The position numbers were made by a program, and so were the translations under genes. Under the pieces are notes generated by a model. It did not search any database and was not told where the DNA came from. It saw nothing but the letters and a program-made list of their open reading frames with translations. Of a DNA stretch of 64,000 nucleotides, positions 7,745-15,970 are shown in pieces. This stretch comes from Phycisphaeraceae bacterium. Lineage in GTDB: Bacteria > Planctomycetota > Phycisphaerae > Phycisphaerales > Phycisphaeraceae. Each line of letters opens with the position of its first letter. The stretch's first letter is position 1. Location: positions 34,404 to 98,403 of the forward strand of contig JADZCD010000008.1 of NCBI GenBank assembly GCA_020851735.1. The letters run 5' to 3'.

Positions 7745-8593
7745 ATGCGGACGGTCGGGCAGATCATCAAGGAACGCCGGCTCGCGCTGGGCTTAACCCT
7801 CGCCGGCTTGGCCTCCGCGGTGGAGGTCAGCAAAAGCTACCTTTCGATGATCGAAAACCACCGGGTTTCCAATCCCCCTTCCGAAAAACTCCTGCGGGCC
7901 CTGGAACGCGCGCTGGACATCGCCGACGGCGAGCTGTGCCGATCCGCCGGGTGGGAATCCGCCCCGCCGGCCGTGCTTGAAGAGGTCTGCCACTTGGCCG
8001 CCACCGCCCAACACGGGCAGGAACTGGCCCAATGGCTTTTGGACTCGGCCGGGCTGCGCGGCGACGGCGCCCGCAACCTCGACCAGCTCTTCCGCAGTGG
8101 GGAACTTAATCGCCGCATTGAACAAACCCTCGGCTGCGCCCAGGCCCAGTCGCCCGACCTGGATGATCGGCTGCCCATTCGTTTTCGCGTGCCTCTGATC
8201 AACCGCGTGGCGGCTGGCTACCCCACCGACTTTACCGACCTGGCTTATCCGGCCCGCGTCGCGGACGAATACATCCCCTGCCCCGACCTGGCCGACCCGC
8301 AGGCTTTTGCCGCGCGGGTGGTCGGCCTGTCCATGCTCCCGGACTACCGCCAGGGCGATATCGTCGTCTTTTCCCCGGCCGCCAAGGTTGAGGAGGGTTG
8401 CGATTGCTTTGTACGCCTTGAGCCCGATCACCAGACCACCTTTAAACGCGTGTTTTTCCAGCCCGATGAATCCGGGCAGCCGGCTTCGGTCATCCGCCTC
8501 CAGCCGCTTAACGCGGACTTCGCTCCCACCCTCGTCCCGCGCGAACGCGTGGCCGGCCTGTACCGGGCGGTCTGGCGATTCCAGCGGCTATGA
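7745..8593 (+). CDS. CI/LexA-like repressor: XRE helix-turn-helix with S24 autopeptidase domain
   Basis: Residues 1-65 form an XRE helix-turn-helix (IIKERRLALGLTLAGLAS... SKSYLSMIENHR). Residues 150-275 form an S24 peptidase domain. VAAGYP contains the Ala-Gly cleavage pair, GLSMLPDYRQGD carries the nucleophile Ser, and TTFKRV carries the general-base Lys. The protein should therefore self-cleave after activation by RecA or a similar signal. It is the only plus-strand gene in the phage-like block and has its own promoter. It probably keeps the block silent and links it to DNA damage. Confidence 0.85.
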   Translation: MRTVGQIIKERRLALGLTLAGLASAVEVSKSYLSMIENHRVSNPPSEKLLRALERALDIADGELCRSAGWESAPPAVLEEVCHLAATAQHGQELAQWLLDSAGLRGDGARNLDQLFRSGELNRRIEQTLGCAQAQSPDLDDRLPIRFRVPLINRVAAGYPTDFTDLAYPARVADEYIPCPDLADPQAFAARVVGLSMLPDYRQGDIVVFSPAAKVEEGCDCFVRLEPDHQTTFKRVFFQPDESGQPASVIRLQPLNADFAPTLVPRERVAGLYRAVWRFQRL

Positions 8594-8610
8594 AGCCCGA
8601 GGGTTTCTTG

Positions 8611-8884
8611 TGGCGAATGCCGAGGGGCTGATTTCCGATTGGCGATTGCCGATTTCCGATGTGAAGGAAAAATCCATTTGGTTTTCCACAACCGAGAGCG
8701 ACGGCGTACGGCGGGTTGGGTGCGTGGAATTCCGCTTGGGAACGAAAACCATGGGGAATGAAACACGGAATCTGCATTTTAGAATCGGATGAGGCCGTGC
8801 CGTTTGGGCCTCTCACATCGGCAATCGCAAATCGGCAATCGGCAATCTTGCCTTCGACATTCAACATTGCCTTCCCCATCCCCT
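8611..8884 (+). repeat. Left arm of a ~275-bp inverted repeat
   Basis: Bases 8611-8884 reappear in reverse complement at about 9756-10035 with few differences. The arm includes a CGATTTCCGATTGGCGATT tract, a unique-looking middle with AAATCCATTTGGTTTTCC, and a CGGCAATCGCAAATCGGCAA tract. It fills the gap after the repressor gene. Ribosome sites and long open frames in it are shadows shared by both arms. Confidence 0.9.
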
Positions 8885-8901
8885 ACTCTCCATCGCTTCC
8901 T

Positions 8902-9465
8902 CTACGGCTGGGGAATCTTCTCTTGCTCGATGACTCCGCCTTGCGGGCTGATCACTGCCTCGGCCTCCATGCGCTCGCCGGCGGCCGGCAGGAACGTCAC
9001 CCGCAGCAGCACCTGATCGCGAATCACCGCCAAGCTCTCGATCTTCAGGCGAAACAGATACGCCCGGGTGATCGGATCGTAGAAAATCTCGTTGGTCTGC
9101 CGGCTGAACATGCGGACGACCCAGCTGAACAGCCGCCGGCCCACCTCCGCGCCGCTGGCGCGGGCGGTGGAGAAAAGCTCCAGACGAAACTCGCCCACCG
9201 CCTTGGTCGAGTCCCCGTTTTCGTCCAGAAACTCCACGCGGGCTTCCAGCAAGGCCTGGTCGGTTTCGCGCACAAAACGCGTGGAGGGATAGATCCGCAT
9301 CCGCACCGGGCGAACCTGCCAGGGCTGATCCAATAGCAGCCAGGGTTGCCGGGCGTCGCCGGAAGCGGCTGACCCGCCCTTGAACTGACAGCCCGCCCAC
9401 AGGCTGGCGGACACCAGCAGTCCCGCCAGGATGCCATAGCGCCAGGAGTATGTTGCCTCTTCCAT
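8902..9465 (-). CDS. Putative lipoprotein in the inverted-repeat cassette
   Basis: This 187-residue protein has a hydrophobic N-terminus and a lipobox-like LWAGC (about residues 22-26). The body is predicted mostly beta ('VRMRIYPSTRFVRETDQALLEARVEF...') with no enzyme motif. It looks more like a host envelope protein than a virion part. It lies between the two inverted-repeat arms, just downstream of the small holin-like gene. No clear ribosome site precedes the ATG at 9465. Family unknown. Confidence 0.65.
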   Translation of the reverse strand: MEEATYSWRYGILAGLLVSASLWAGCQFKGGSAASGDARQPWLLLDQPWQVRPVRMRIYPSTRFVRETDQALLEARVEFLDENGDSTKAVGEFRLELFSTARASGAEVGRRLFSWVVRMFSRQTNEIFYDPITRAYLFRLKIESLAVIRDQVLLRVTFLPAAGERMEAEAVISPQGGVIEQEKIPQP

Positions 9466-9498
9466 CAGCCGGGAGGATAGACGCCCGCGAGCCTGACA

Positions 9499-9705
9499 TC
9501 AAGGCTCCCCCGCCCGCTGTTTGTCCACCGCCCCCTCGGCCTGCAGGTAGCCTAAGGTGCTCAAACCCACCACCACCAGGGCGGTGATCGACTGGCAAGC
9601 CTCCACGATCTCCGATTGCCGCTGCGGCCAGACCAAGACCAGGATGGCGGCGATCTGAGCGCTTAAACTCAATAAAAACTTTCGACTCGTCCAACGATTG
9701 GGCAT
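9499..9705 (-). CDS. Small holin-like membrane protein
   Basis: This 68-residue protein has a basic N-terminus (MPNRWTSRK), two hydrophobic segments (about residues 10-25 and 38-54) and a charged tail. Size, topology and place beside other lysis-like genes suit a class II holin. A GGAG site precedes the ATG. It starts 34 bases before the lipoprotein gene and lies within the inverted-repeat cassette. Proof would need a lysis assay; any small membrane protein is possible. Confidence 0.6.
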   Translation of the reverse strand: MPNRWTSRKFLLSLSAQIAAILVLVWPQRQSEIVEACQSITALVVVGLSTLGYLQAEGAVDKQRAGEP

Positions 9706-9755
9706 GACGGGTACTCCAGAAAGTAAAAAAAGCTGTTTCTATGTCCGCAAGGGAT

Positions 9756-10035
9756 GGGGGATGGGGAAAGACATTGTTGAATGGCGAATGCAAGATTGCC
9801 GATTGCCGATTTGCGATTGCCGATGTGAAAGACCCAAACGGCAAGGCCTCATCCGATTCTTAAAACCAGATTCCGTGTTTCATTCCCCATGGTTTTCGTT
9901 CCCAAGCGGAATTCCACGCACCCAACCCGCCGCACGCCGTCGCTCTCGGTTGTGGAAAACCAAATGGATTTTTCCTTCACATCGGAAATCGGCAATCGCC
10001 AATCGGAAATCAGCCCCTCGCCATTCGCCATTCGT
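9756..10035 (-). repeat. Right arm of the ~275-bp inverted repeat
   Basis: This is the reverse complement of 8611-8884, ending in CCATTCGCCATTCG units. The two arms enclose 8885-9755, which carries just the lipoprotein and holin-like genes. Confidence 0.9.
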
Positions 10036-10064
10036 CATCACTCCCCCCCTCCCCCGCAAGATCG

Positions 10065-10322
10065 CTAAAGCGGCAGCAATCGGCCGATCCACTTGTCCGC
10101 TTGTTCCAGCAGGAAAAGCAGACTGCCTAAACGCGCTTCATCCACGTCCGCCTGGCGCATGGCCAGCTGGAAATCCGGATCGTCGCGAAGTTTCTCCACC
10201 GTTTGTTCCACCAGGCGGGTGCGGTCGATCACCCCCGCCAGGTGCGGGTGCGCGGCTGACCATTCCGCCCAGCGCAGGTTCAAACGTTGACTGACTAGAT
10301 CACGCAGGGGGGTTGTGGACAT
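10065..10322 (-). CDS. Small hypothetical phage-block protein
   Basis: This 85-residue helical, soluble, acidic protein has no recognised family. It starts three bases after the stop of the upstream spanin-like gene, so the two are probably co-translated. It may be a lysis or tail accessory protein by position only. Confidence 0.55.
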   Translation of the reverse strand: MSTTPLRDLVSQRLNLRWAEWSAAHPHLAGVIDRTRLVEQTVEKLRDDPDFQLAMRQADVDEARLGSLLFLLEQADKWIGRLLPL

Positions 10323-10325
10323 GAT

Positions 10326-10814
10326 TTATTCCTTCATGGAAGTTGAAGCCTGTGCCACCGGCTGATTCAACTGCTGCCAGACACTCCAGCCCAGCACGCC
10401 GGTGGCCAATTGGTCCTGCTGTTCGAGCACGGCCAGCGCCCGCTGGCGGGCTTGCTCGGCGACTTTCAAGTTGTCGATCCGCTGCTCGCTCTGACGGGCC
10501 AGGATCATTTCGTGGCGGGTCAGTTCCTCGCGGGCGGCCGCGTAAACTTCCGTAGCCTCCAGCACCCATTGCCGGTCAAGCGCAACCTTCAGCTGAAGAT
10601 CCGCTTCAAAAGCATCCGCCAAGGCTGCCCGCTGCTGCCGCAGATACTCCTGAGCGCGGGCCAGATCCTCCTGCAGCAGCATTTGCTCCTGCGTCAAGGA
10701 CTTTTCCACGATCCGTAGCAGCGGCGCCACCGACGGCGGCGTGGTGCAGGCAGCCAGGCAAAGCAGGCTGATTCCCCCCGCCAACACCGCGTTGCGCCAA
10801 CGGCAGAGCCCCAT
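10326..10814 (-). CDS. Coiled-coil lipoprotein (possible outer spanin analogue)
   Basis: A signal peptide with lipobox LAAC (AVLAGGISLLCLAACTTPP) is followed by a long Glu/Gln/Ala/Arg-rich coiled coil (about residues 35-150). The start at 10814 is chosen because it places the signal peptide at the N-terminus; an upstream ATG at 10937 would bury it. A lipid-anchored coiled coil next to two small membrane proteins suggests a spanin-like lysis protein, but a host-type tether is possible. It is downstream of the membrane-coiled-coil gene at 10858. Confidence 0.6.
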   Translation of the reverse strand: MGLCRWRNAVLAGGISLLCLAACTTPPSVAPLLRIVEKSLTQEQMLLQEDLARAQEYLRQQRAALADAFEADLQLKVALDRQWVLEATEVYAAAREELTRHEMILARQSEQRIDNLKVAEQARQRALAVLEQQDQLATGVLGWSVWQQLNQPVAQASTSMKE

Positions 10815-10857
10815 CGCGCCATCGTCCAGGCGACGATCAGCGGCCGGGAAGTTGGCC

Positions 10858-11136
10858 TTAATCCTCCAACGAGCGGGGACGCATCTGTTCATGAACTTGC
10901 TCCAGTAACAAAGTGAATCGGCGTTGAGTCTCATCAAATCGTTCGATGGCCTGGGTGTTTTGCTTCACCAGGCGAACCAGCGCCCGCAGGCACTGGCGAT
11001 TCTGCATCAAGCGGGCGTGCGTTTCGGACAGTTGGCTGTCGCGCCGGCGCGATAGCATCCGCTCGCCCAACCACAAAGCCCCCATCAGCCCGGCGGCGCC
11101 GAACTGCGCCAAAGGCTCAAAAATCTGCTGCGGCAT
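10858..11136 (-). CDS. Small membrane-anchored coiled-coil protein
   Basis: This 92-residue protein has a weakly hydrophobic N-terminal helix (FGAAGLMGALWLGERML) and a charged coiled coil behind it. The ATG at 11136 has an excellent AGGAG site; the longer frame upstream lacks one and is basic shadow sequence. Its build is like XhlA-type lysis proteins or an inner-membrane spanin. It lies between the hub-like gene and the lipoprotein gene. Confidence 0.6.
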   Translation of the reverse strand: MPQQIFEPLAQFGAAGLMGALWLGERMLSRRRDSQLSETHARLMQNRQCLRALVRLVKQNTQAIERFDETQRRFTLLLEQVHEQMRPRSLED

Positions 11137-11149
11137 CGGGTAACTTCTC

Positions 11150-12961
11150 CTAAAAGTCCAGCGTGACCAGCGTCTGTGCGCCAACCTGCCCCGCCCGGGC
11201 TCGAGGCGAACCGCCCGCCGCCAGCGGCAACGCCGGCCAACGGCAGACCAGCTTGGCCACCCACGCCCCACTCCGACCCGGCGCCTGCTCACCACGCCCC
11301 CATGCCCAGGTATTACCGGGAACGATCCTGTCGCCGGGATTCAGCGTCAGCCAGGCGCCCGCCAGCGCCAGCTTCCCCTGGCCTTGCCCGCTGGCGGAAA
11401 CTTGGGTCGAGCGCTGCATGGCGCCGGCCAGATAAGTCTGCATCGCCACGGTGCTGTCGCTTTGCGCGGCCGCCATTTGCCCGCTGCGCACCGGTTCGTA
11501 ATGCACGCTCTGCGCATGAACCCTGGCAAACTTAAATGTCTTTTCCAGGTGCAGAACCTGCGGCCGCTGCGTTCCCAAAAACGGATTGCCCTGCCAGCGG
11601 GTGATCTGCTGCGGCTGAGGACTGGTCAGGCTGGCGGTGATGCGCAGCTTCGCCAAGCCCAGACGCGCGTAAGCCAGGAAACCTCCGGGAAGATCCGCGT
11701 CACCTAAATACACGGCCGCCCGATCCGCGCGCATCTCCACCTGGCCGGGGAAAGTCCGCCAGCCGAAAGCGGGATCAGTCCAATACTCCACGATCGGCCC
11801 CATCCGCCGCCCCGCGTCATCCAGCGTCAGACAGGAGCCAAATTGCAGCCGCTGCGGACGAATCCACGCGGAGGCAAAAAACCCGCCCAAGTCAAAGGCC
11901 GGGCCACGTTGATAGGGCGCTGCGCTAAACGCCCCGTCTTCGTTAAGCGCCCACAACCGATAAACATTGGCGTAGCGCGTGAACTGGCTGTTATTCGTCC
12001 GGCTGAAGGTGTAGTCCGGCAACTGGGGATCTTCCAGCGTCGGGTCCCAGCCCGGCACCAATTCGAAAGTGGACTCCACCTCCCAGGGACTGCCCAACAG
12101 GACCCACGGCCGGGCCGCCGCGACCGGGGGACGATGCGCCTGCACCTTCAGCACTGGCGCGTGGGCAGCGCCGCCCTGCGCCGAAGAAAGGCTGATGCGC
12201 CTTTGCCCCCGCCATGGCTTGACCGTCCGTCGTTCAATGAATTTTCCGCCGTCACGATCCATCTGTCGAACGATGCGCAAACCGTACGACTCTAAGATCG
12301 CTTCCACGCCGGCGCCGATGGGTTGATCCAGATCCACGCTGCTTAGAAGCGGAGCGTGTTCGATCTCCCCGGGAATCAGATTGACAATTAAGTCCAAGCC
12401 CCCCGCCGCGGACAGATATTCCAGCGCCGTCCGAACCGTCCAGGCTTGCCCATGGCGCTGCAGGACATGGATCTCCCTGCCTCCCACGGGCCAGCGCCGC
12501 GCGGAACGGTTGCCGCTGGTTCCCGCCAGCAATACTGCCGACTGATGCCGCTGCGCCAGCAACTGCCCATAGTGATCCCACCACGACTCCTGCGGAACGG
12601 CTTGCCGCAATTGCTCCCATTGCTCAGCCAGCGTGACCTGCCGCGCCTGCTGGCCGGCCGCTTCCTCCAGCTCCTGCCGATCCAGGCGACCCCTGGCCAG
12701 CACCAGCCAGCGCGCGGTTTGATCGCTCAGCAGCGCCGGCCAGGCCGCCACGGCTTCGCCCTGGGCCCAGTGGTCCAGCACCGCGGGTTCAACTTCGCCC
12801 GCCAAGGTCGCCGTCACCGTGCGGATATCCATCCGCCCGCCGCGTTCCCACGATTCAATCAACAGCCGCGGCTCCGGCACGCCGTCGATCAACATCCACG
12901 GCCGGCACAGGCCCACCGCTGCTTCGTCATGCACTGCCGGCAAGGAAGAACAAGCATTCAT
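11150..12961 (-). CDS. Phage tail/baseplate-like structural protein
   Basis: This protein of about 603 residues has no signal peptide. Its N-terminal half alternates short strands and helices. Around residues 175-260 (HVLQRHGQAWTVRTALEYL...) it resembles tail-hub and baseplate proteins that handle a composite fibre. The C-terminal half is beta-rich. The ATG at 12961 has a GGAG site eight bases upstream, better than the ATG at 12967. It lies between the TIGR03790-domain gene and the lysis-like genes. The family is not certain, so the role is from context. Confidence 0.55.
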   Translation of the reverse strand: MNACSSLPAVHDEAAVGLCRPWMLIDGVPEPRLLIESWERGGRMDIRTVTATLAGEVEPAVLDHWAQGEAVAAWPALLSDQTARWLVLARGRLDRQELEEAAGQQARQVTLAEQWEQLRQAVPQESWWDHYGQLLAQRHQSAVLLAGTSGNRSARRWPVGGREIHVLQRHGQAWTVRTALEYLSAAGGLDLIVNLIPGEIEHAPLLSSVDLDQPIGAGVEAILESYGLRIVRQMDRDGGKFIERRTVKPWRGQRRISLSSAQGGAAHAPVLKVQAHRPPVAAARPWVLLGSPWEVESTFELVPGWDPTLEDPQLPDYTFSRTNNSQFTRYANVYRLWALNEDGAFSAAPYQRGPAFDLGGFFASAWIRPQRLQFGSCLTLDDAGRRMGPIVEYWTDPAFGWRTFPGQVEMRADRAAVYLGDADLPGGFLAYARLGLAKLRITASLTSPQPQQITRWQGNPFLGTQRPQVLHLEKTFKFARVHAQSVHYEPVRSGQMAAAQSDSTVAMQTYLAGAMQRSTQVSASGQGQGKLALAGAWLTLNPGDRIVPGNTWAWGRGEQAPGRSGAWVAKLVCRWPALPLAAGGSPRARAGQVGAQTLVTLDF

Positions 12962-12989
12962 GTCCAAATCTCCAACCTGGTTGCCCCGG

Positions 12990-13325
12990 CAAGGAGCGTG
13001 GGTGAGGGGGAAAGAGGAAGTTAGGAATTGGGAGTTAGGAGTTAGGAGTTAGGGATAAGACAAGGTCGAATGGCGAGTAAAATTCGAATTCCGGGGGTTC
13101 CGGGGGTTCCGGGGGTGGGTGCCACACAGCAGCCCGCAGGGTGCTGTGTGCTGGTTTTCGTATCCCGATCTGATTTGGGAATCGAATCATGCGGCGAAAT
13201 TTCCGCCTTTCATATCAGCAGTCAAAAACCGGCCATCAGCACACAGCACTTCCGGAGGCCCAAAAGATGCTGTGTGGCACCCAACATCAACCATTCGACA
13301 TTCGGCATTCGGCATTCAATATGGC
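12990..13325. repeat. Composite repeat spacer with inverted pair of element B
   Basis: The 378-base gap 12962-13339 holds no gene. It has a TTAGGAGTTAGGAG tract (13018-13055), CCGGGGGTT units (13091-13115), element B forward (13117-13152), element B reversed (13237-13282) and CATTCGGCATTCG units (13283-13322). The two B copies face each other about 85 bases apart. Confidence 0.85.
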
Positions 13326-13339
13326 CTTTTGCTGGCTTC

Positions 13340-15664
13340 CTAACGCCCACTCCACTTCACTACTTCGCACAATTCCACCCCCGCGGTCTCCCAGGGCGTT
13401 ACCGCCTGCGACCAGAAACTTTGCCAGATCAAACCCCCGTTGCCCGTCACCCGCCAGGCAAAACGCACGCTCCCCTGGGTCGGCGCCTGGGCGTAGGCCT
13501 CCACCCAGTTTTCCTGCGCCACGGAGTAAAACGTGGTGATCACCTCGGCCGCTTGCTCTTCGCGCTGGCGCAAGAGCTCCACCTTTTTCACCCCGCACTC
13601 CCCGGCCGGGCCCGGCCAGACCAGGCGCAACTGCAATTGCCCGTCCTCCACCCAGACGGGCCACCCCTGGCTCTCGGGCCACACGGCCGGCAGGGGCGGA
13701 GCAACCGCCTTTCCGCCCACGCGCGCGATCCGCACCGAGCGCGTGCCGGCCTCTGAGCGACCCCATGCGTCCACTTCACGCACCAGGTAATGAGCGATTT
13801 GCCCCTCCGGCGGTTGCCAAGACTCCTCGACCAAACACGCTCGACTATCGCGCGGCAAGATGGCCAGCCAGCTCGCGGCGCCAAAGGATTCCAGATTCTC
13901 CAGCGGGCCGAACACGTCCCACCCGTCCTTGGGGATCGGCAACGTGGCCAGAGGATCGCCGGCCAAAAACATGGCGCCTTGCGGATTGGCCACGGACACG
14001 AGCCACGCTTCGCTGACTGTCCACCCCTGGCGCAGCGCCGCTAAGAAACGCCCCAAGTCAGGCACGTCGTCAGCCAAGGCTGGGCGACTGCTGACCCCCG
14101 CGGCTGCGTAACCGGCGGACATGGCTGCGCCCAACCACGAGGAGACATTCCATAGGCGCATGGAACCTCCCGTGGCTGCGGTGGCGTTTAACGGCACGCA
14201 GACCGCACGCGGCCCGTTAGGCTCAGCAAAGAATCCGCTGGCCGGCAGCGGTCCCCCCAATCCCCAGAACACGCTGTCACGGCGAACGGATGAATAGTCC
14301 TCATCCCCGCCCCCGGAAGCACCACCCCCGGAAGTCGCGCCCCCGGAAGTACCGCCCCCGGACGCCCCGGAAGCAGTCAACACATTCACAGGCAGACGCA
14401 ACCGCTGTCGCTCGCCTCCGCCTCCGGAAGGTCCCCCGCCTCCGGAAGTGCCGCCCCCGGAAGCCCACGCGACGATCGAATCCTGCCACGCTTCTTCCGT
14501 CGGATGGCTCGCTCCTCGCGCGTCCAGCCAGATCTGCCCGAAATCCGCCGTGGCGGCGTCGATCTCTGCCAGCCCATCCGCACGGTCGCTTAACGACTTG
14601 GCTGACGCCAGGTCCGGACCGTCGATGCGTGCCGTCAGGCGATAGGCGCCCATGTTCTCCCGCCTGGGCCGTTGCAGCGGCGTCACGCCAGCCAGGGCAT
14701 TGGCGGCTGGCTCCGATCCCCCATAGGCCAGACGGCTGGCCAGCGCGTCCTTGAGCCCGTCCGCCCGCTGCACGTAGCCCGGCACGCCGTGCCCTAAGAC
14801 AAATCCCAGTACCGTCTGGTCCAAGCCGTTGACCTGCAGATAGTCCGCCACCGCCTGACGAAAAACCTGATATTCCTCCTCGCTGATGACTTCCAGACTG
14901 CTGAGCGCAAGCCCCACGAAATTGGCCAAAGGCATCCGTCGCCGCAAACGGTAATCATCCGCCCACGCCGCCGCGTCGGCTGACAAGCGGTTGTACACCA
15001 CCAGCCAGCGCGTCGGCTCAACAGCGAAGTTCCCTTCCGGGGGCGGGGGCGGGGGCACCGTCACGGGCCCCAAATAGTTTTCCGCGATGGCCCATTCATC
15101 CAGACTAAGTCCTCCCATCGCCCCGACACCCTTACCGATCACCCCCAACTGAAACCGTCGCGTCGCTGCGTCGAACCAATCGCCGTCGATCTGGTCGGCC
15201 CGGCAGCCGTCCAACCAGAGTTCCGCGCGGCCCGTGGTCGCGTCCAGGCTCAACTCCACGCATCGCCACGGCATGCCGTGATGGAGCTGGGCGGACAGCT
15301 TCCCCCGGCCTGCCAGCATCGCGGAAATCCTCTGGCCTGCCGCATCCAGCTTGACGTGAAATGTTTCCGCGCCCGCTGCATCCAGACCGCGCAGGAATAC
15401 CACCGCGCCGCCGCTTAAGCCGCCCGGCTTGACCATCACCCGGCTGTGGAAGCGGGCCATCAATTCGCCCGCATCGTGCTCCAGATACTCGCCGGCTGTT
15501 CCCTGCCCCAGCGTCACGTGCAGCCCGCGCCCGCTTGCCTTCCGGTCGGGAAAGGCTGCGGAATTCGCTTGCGTGAGGAGGCCAAAGCTCTCCACCGCCA
15601 TCCATTGGCGGCCGGGCCAATGTTGGTTCGACCAATAGTTACCGGGCCAGTATGCCGTACGCAT
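13340..15664 (-). CDS. Phage-block protein with LamG-like N-terminus and TIGR03790 domain
   Basis: This protein has about 774 residues. Residues 1-205 look like a jelly-roll/LamG binding domain. From about residue 218 the sequence follows TIGR03790: 'RWLVVYNRLSADAAAWADDY', then 'GFVLGHGVPGYV', 'RLTARIDGPD' and near the end 'AGDPLATLP', the usual GDPL motif. A Gly/Ser-rich stretch (about residues 405-460) is translated from CCCCCGGAAGT repeats (14310-14462). The last 150 residues resemble fibronectin-like domains. TIGR03790 proteins are usually host surface proteins of unknown function in planctomycetes and relatives; finding one between tail genes is unusual. The ATG at 15664 precedes the first domain. 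Confidence 0.75.
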   Translation of the reverse strand: MRTAYWPGNYWSNQHWPGRQWMAVESFGLLTQANSAAFPDRKASGRGLHVTLGQGTAGEYLEHDAGELMARFHSRVMVKPGGLSGGAVVFLRGLDAAGAETFHVKLDAAGQRISAMLAGRGKLSAQLHHGMPWRCVELSLDATTGRAELWLDGCRADQIDGDWFDAATRRFQLGVIGKGVGAMGGLSLDEWAIAENYLGPVTVPPPPPPEGNFAVEPTRWLVVYNRLSADAAAWADDYRLRRRMPLANFVGLALSSLEVISEEEYQVFRQAVADYLQVNGLDQTVLGFVLGHGVPGYVQRADGLKDALASRLAYGGSEPAANALAGVTPLQRPRRENMGAYRLTARIDGPDLASAKSLSDRADGLAEIDAATADFGQIWLDARGASHPTEEAWQDSIVAWASGGGTSGGGGPSGGGGERQRLRLPVNVLTASGASGGGTSGGATSGGGASGGGDEDYSSVRRDSVFWGLGGPLPASGFFAEPNGPRAVCVPLNATAATGGSMRLWNVSSWLGAAMSAGYAAAGVSSRPALADDVPDLGRFLAALRQGWTVSEAWLVSVANPQGAMFLAGDPLATLPIPKDGWDVFGPLENLESFGAASWLAILPRDSRACLVEESWQPPEGQIAHYLVREVDAWGRSEAGTRSVRIARVGGKAVAPPLPAVWPESQGWPVWVEDGQLQLRLVWPGPAGECGVKKVELLRQREEQAAEVITTFYSVAQENWVEAYAQAPTQGSVRFAWRVTGNGGLIWQSFWSQAVTPWETAGVELCEVVKWSGR

Positions 15665-15689
15665 GGTTGAGACTGTCCTTGACAAGAAA

Positions 15690-15956
15690 TCGCCGGCGCG
15701 GGCGGTTCTGCACACCGCAGGCTTCGCGCCCCCGCAAATGCGGTGTGGCAACCAAAAACAATGACGAATGGCGAATGGCGAATGACGAATAAAGCCAAGG
15801 GTCCGGGGACTGGAGACCAGAATCTGGGGTAGAGGGCATGAGTGCGGGCGTCACACAACATTCCGCAGGATGCCGCGTGTCTTGGCTATCGATCTTGAAA
15901 CGGACCTGGATTGAACAGAAAGGTCGCATTCGTCATTCGTCATTCGTCATTCTTGA
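15690..15956. repeat. Repeat spacer between the TIGR03790 and tail-spike genes
   Basis: The 306 bases from 15665 to 15970 hold no gene. They include a divergent B-like hairpin (15707-15752, GCACACCGCAGG to GGTGTGGCAACC), CGAATGGCGAATG units (15763-15790), a GGTCCGGGGACTGG tract, another B-like half (15850-15880) and CATTCGTCATTCG units (15927-15955). Confidence 0.75.
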
Positions 15957-15970
15957 ATTCCCCCCAAGGG

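Noticed and set aside
8428..10092. Open frames within both inverted-repeat arms encoding the same peptide
   Set aside because: The peptide is a by-product of the duplicated arm DNA and overlaps the repressor gene in one copy; no start signal is seen.
9499..11136. Endolysin gene in the lysis-like region
   Set aside because: No muramidase, amidase or peptidase motif is visible in any protein between 8902 and 12961.
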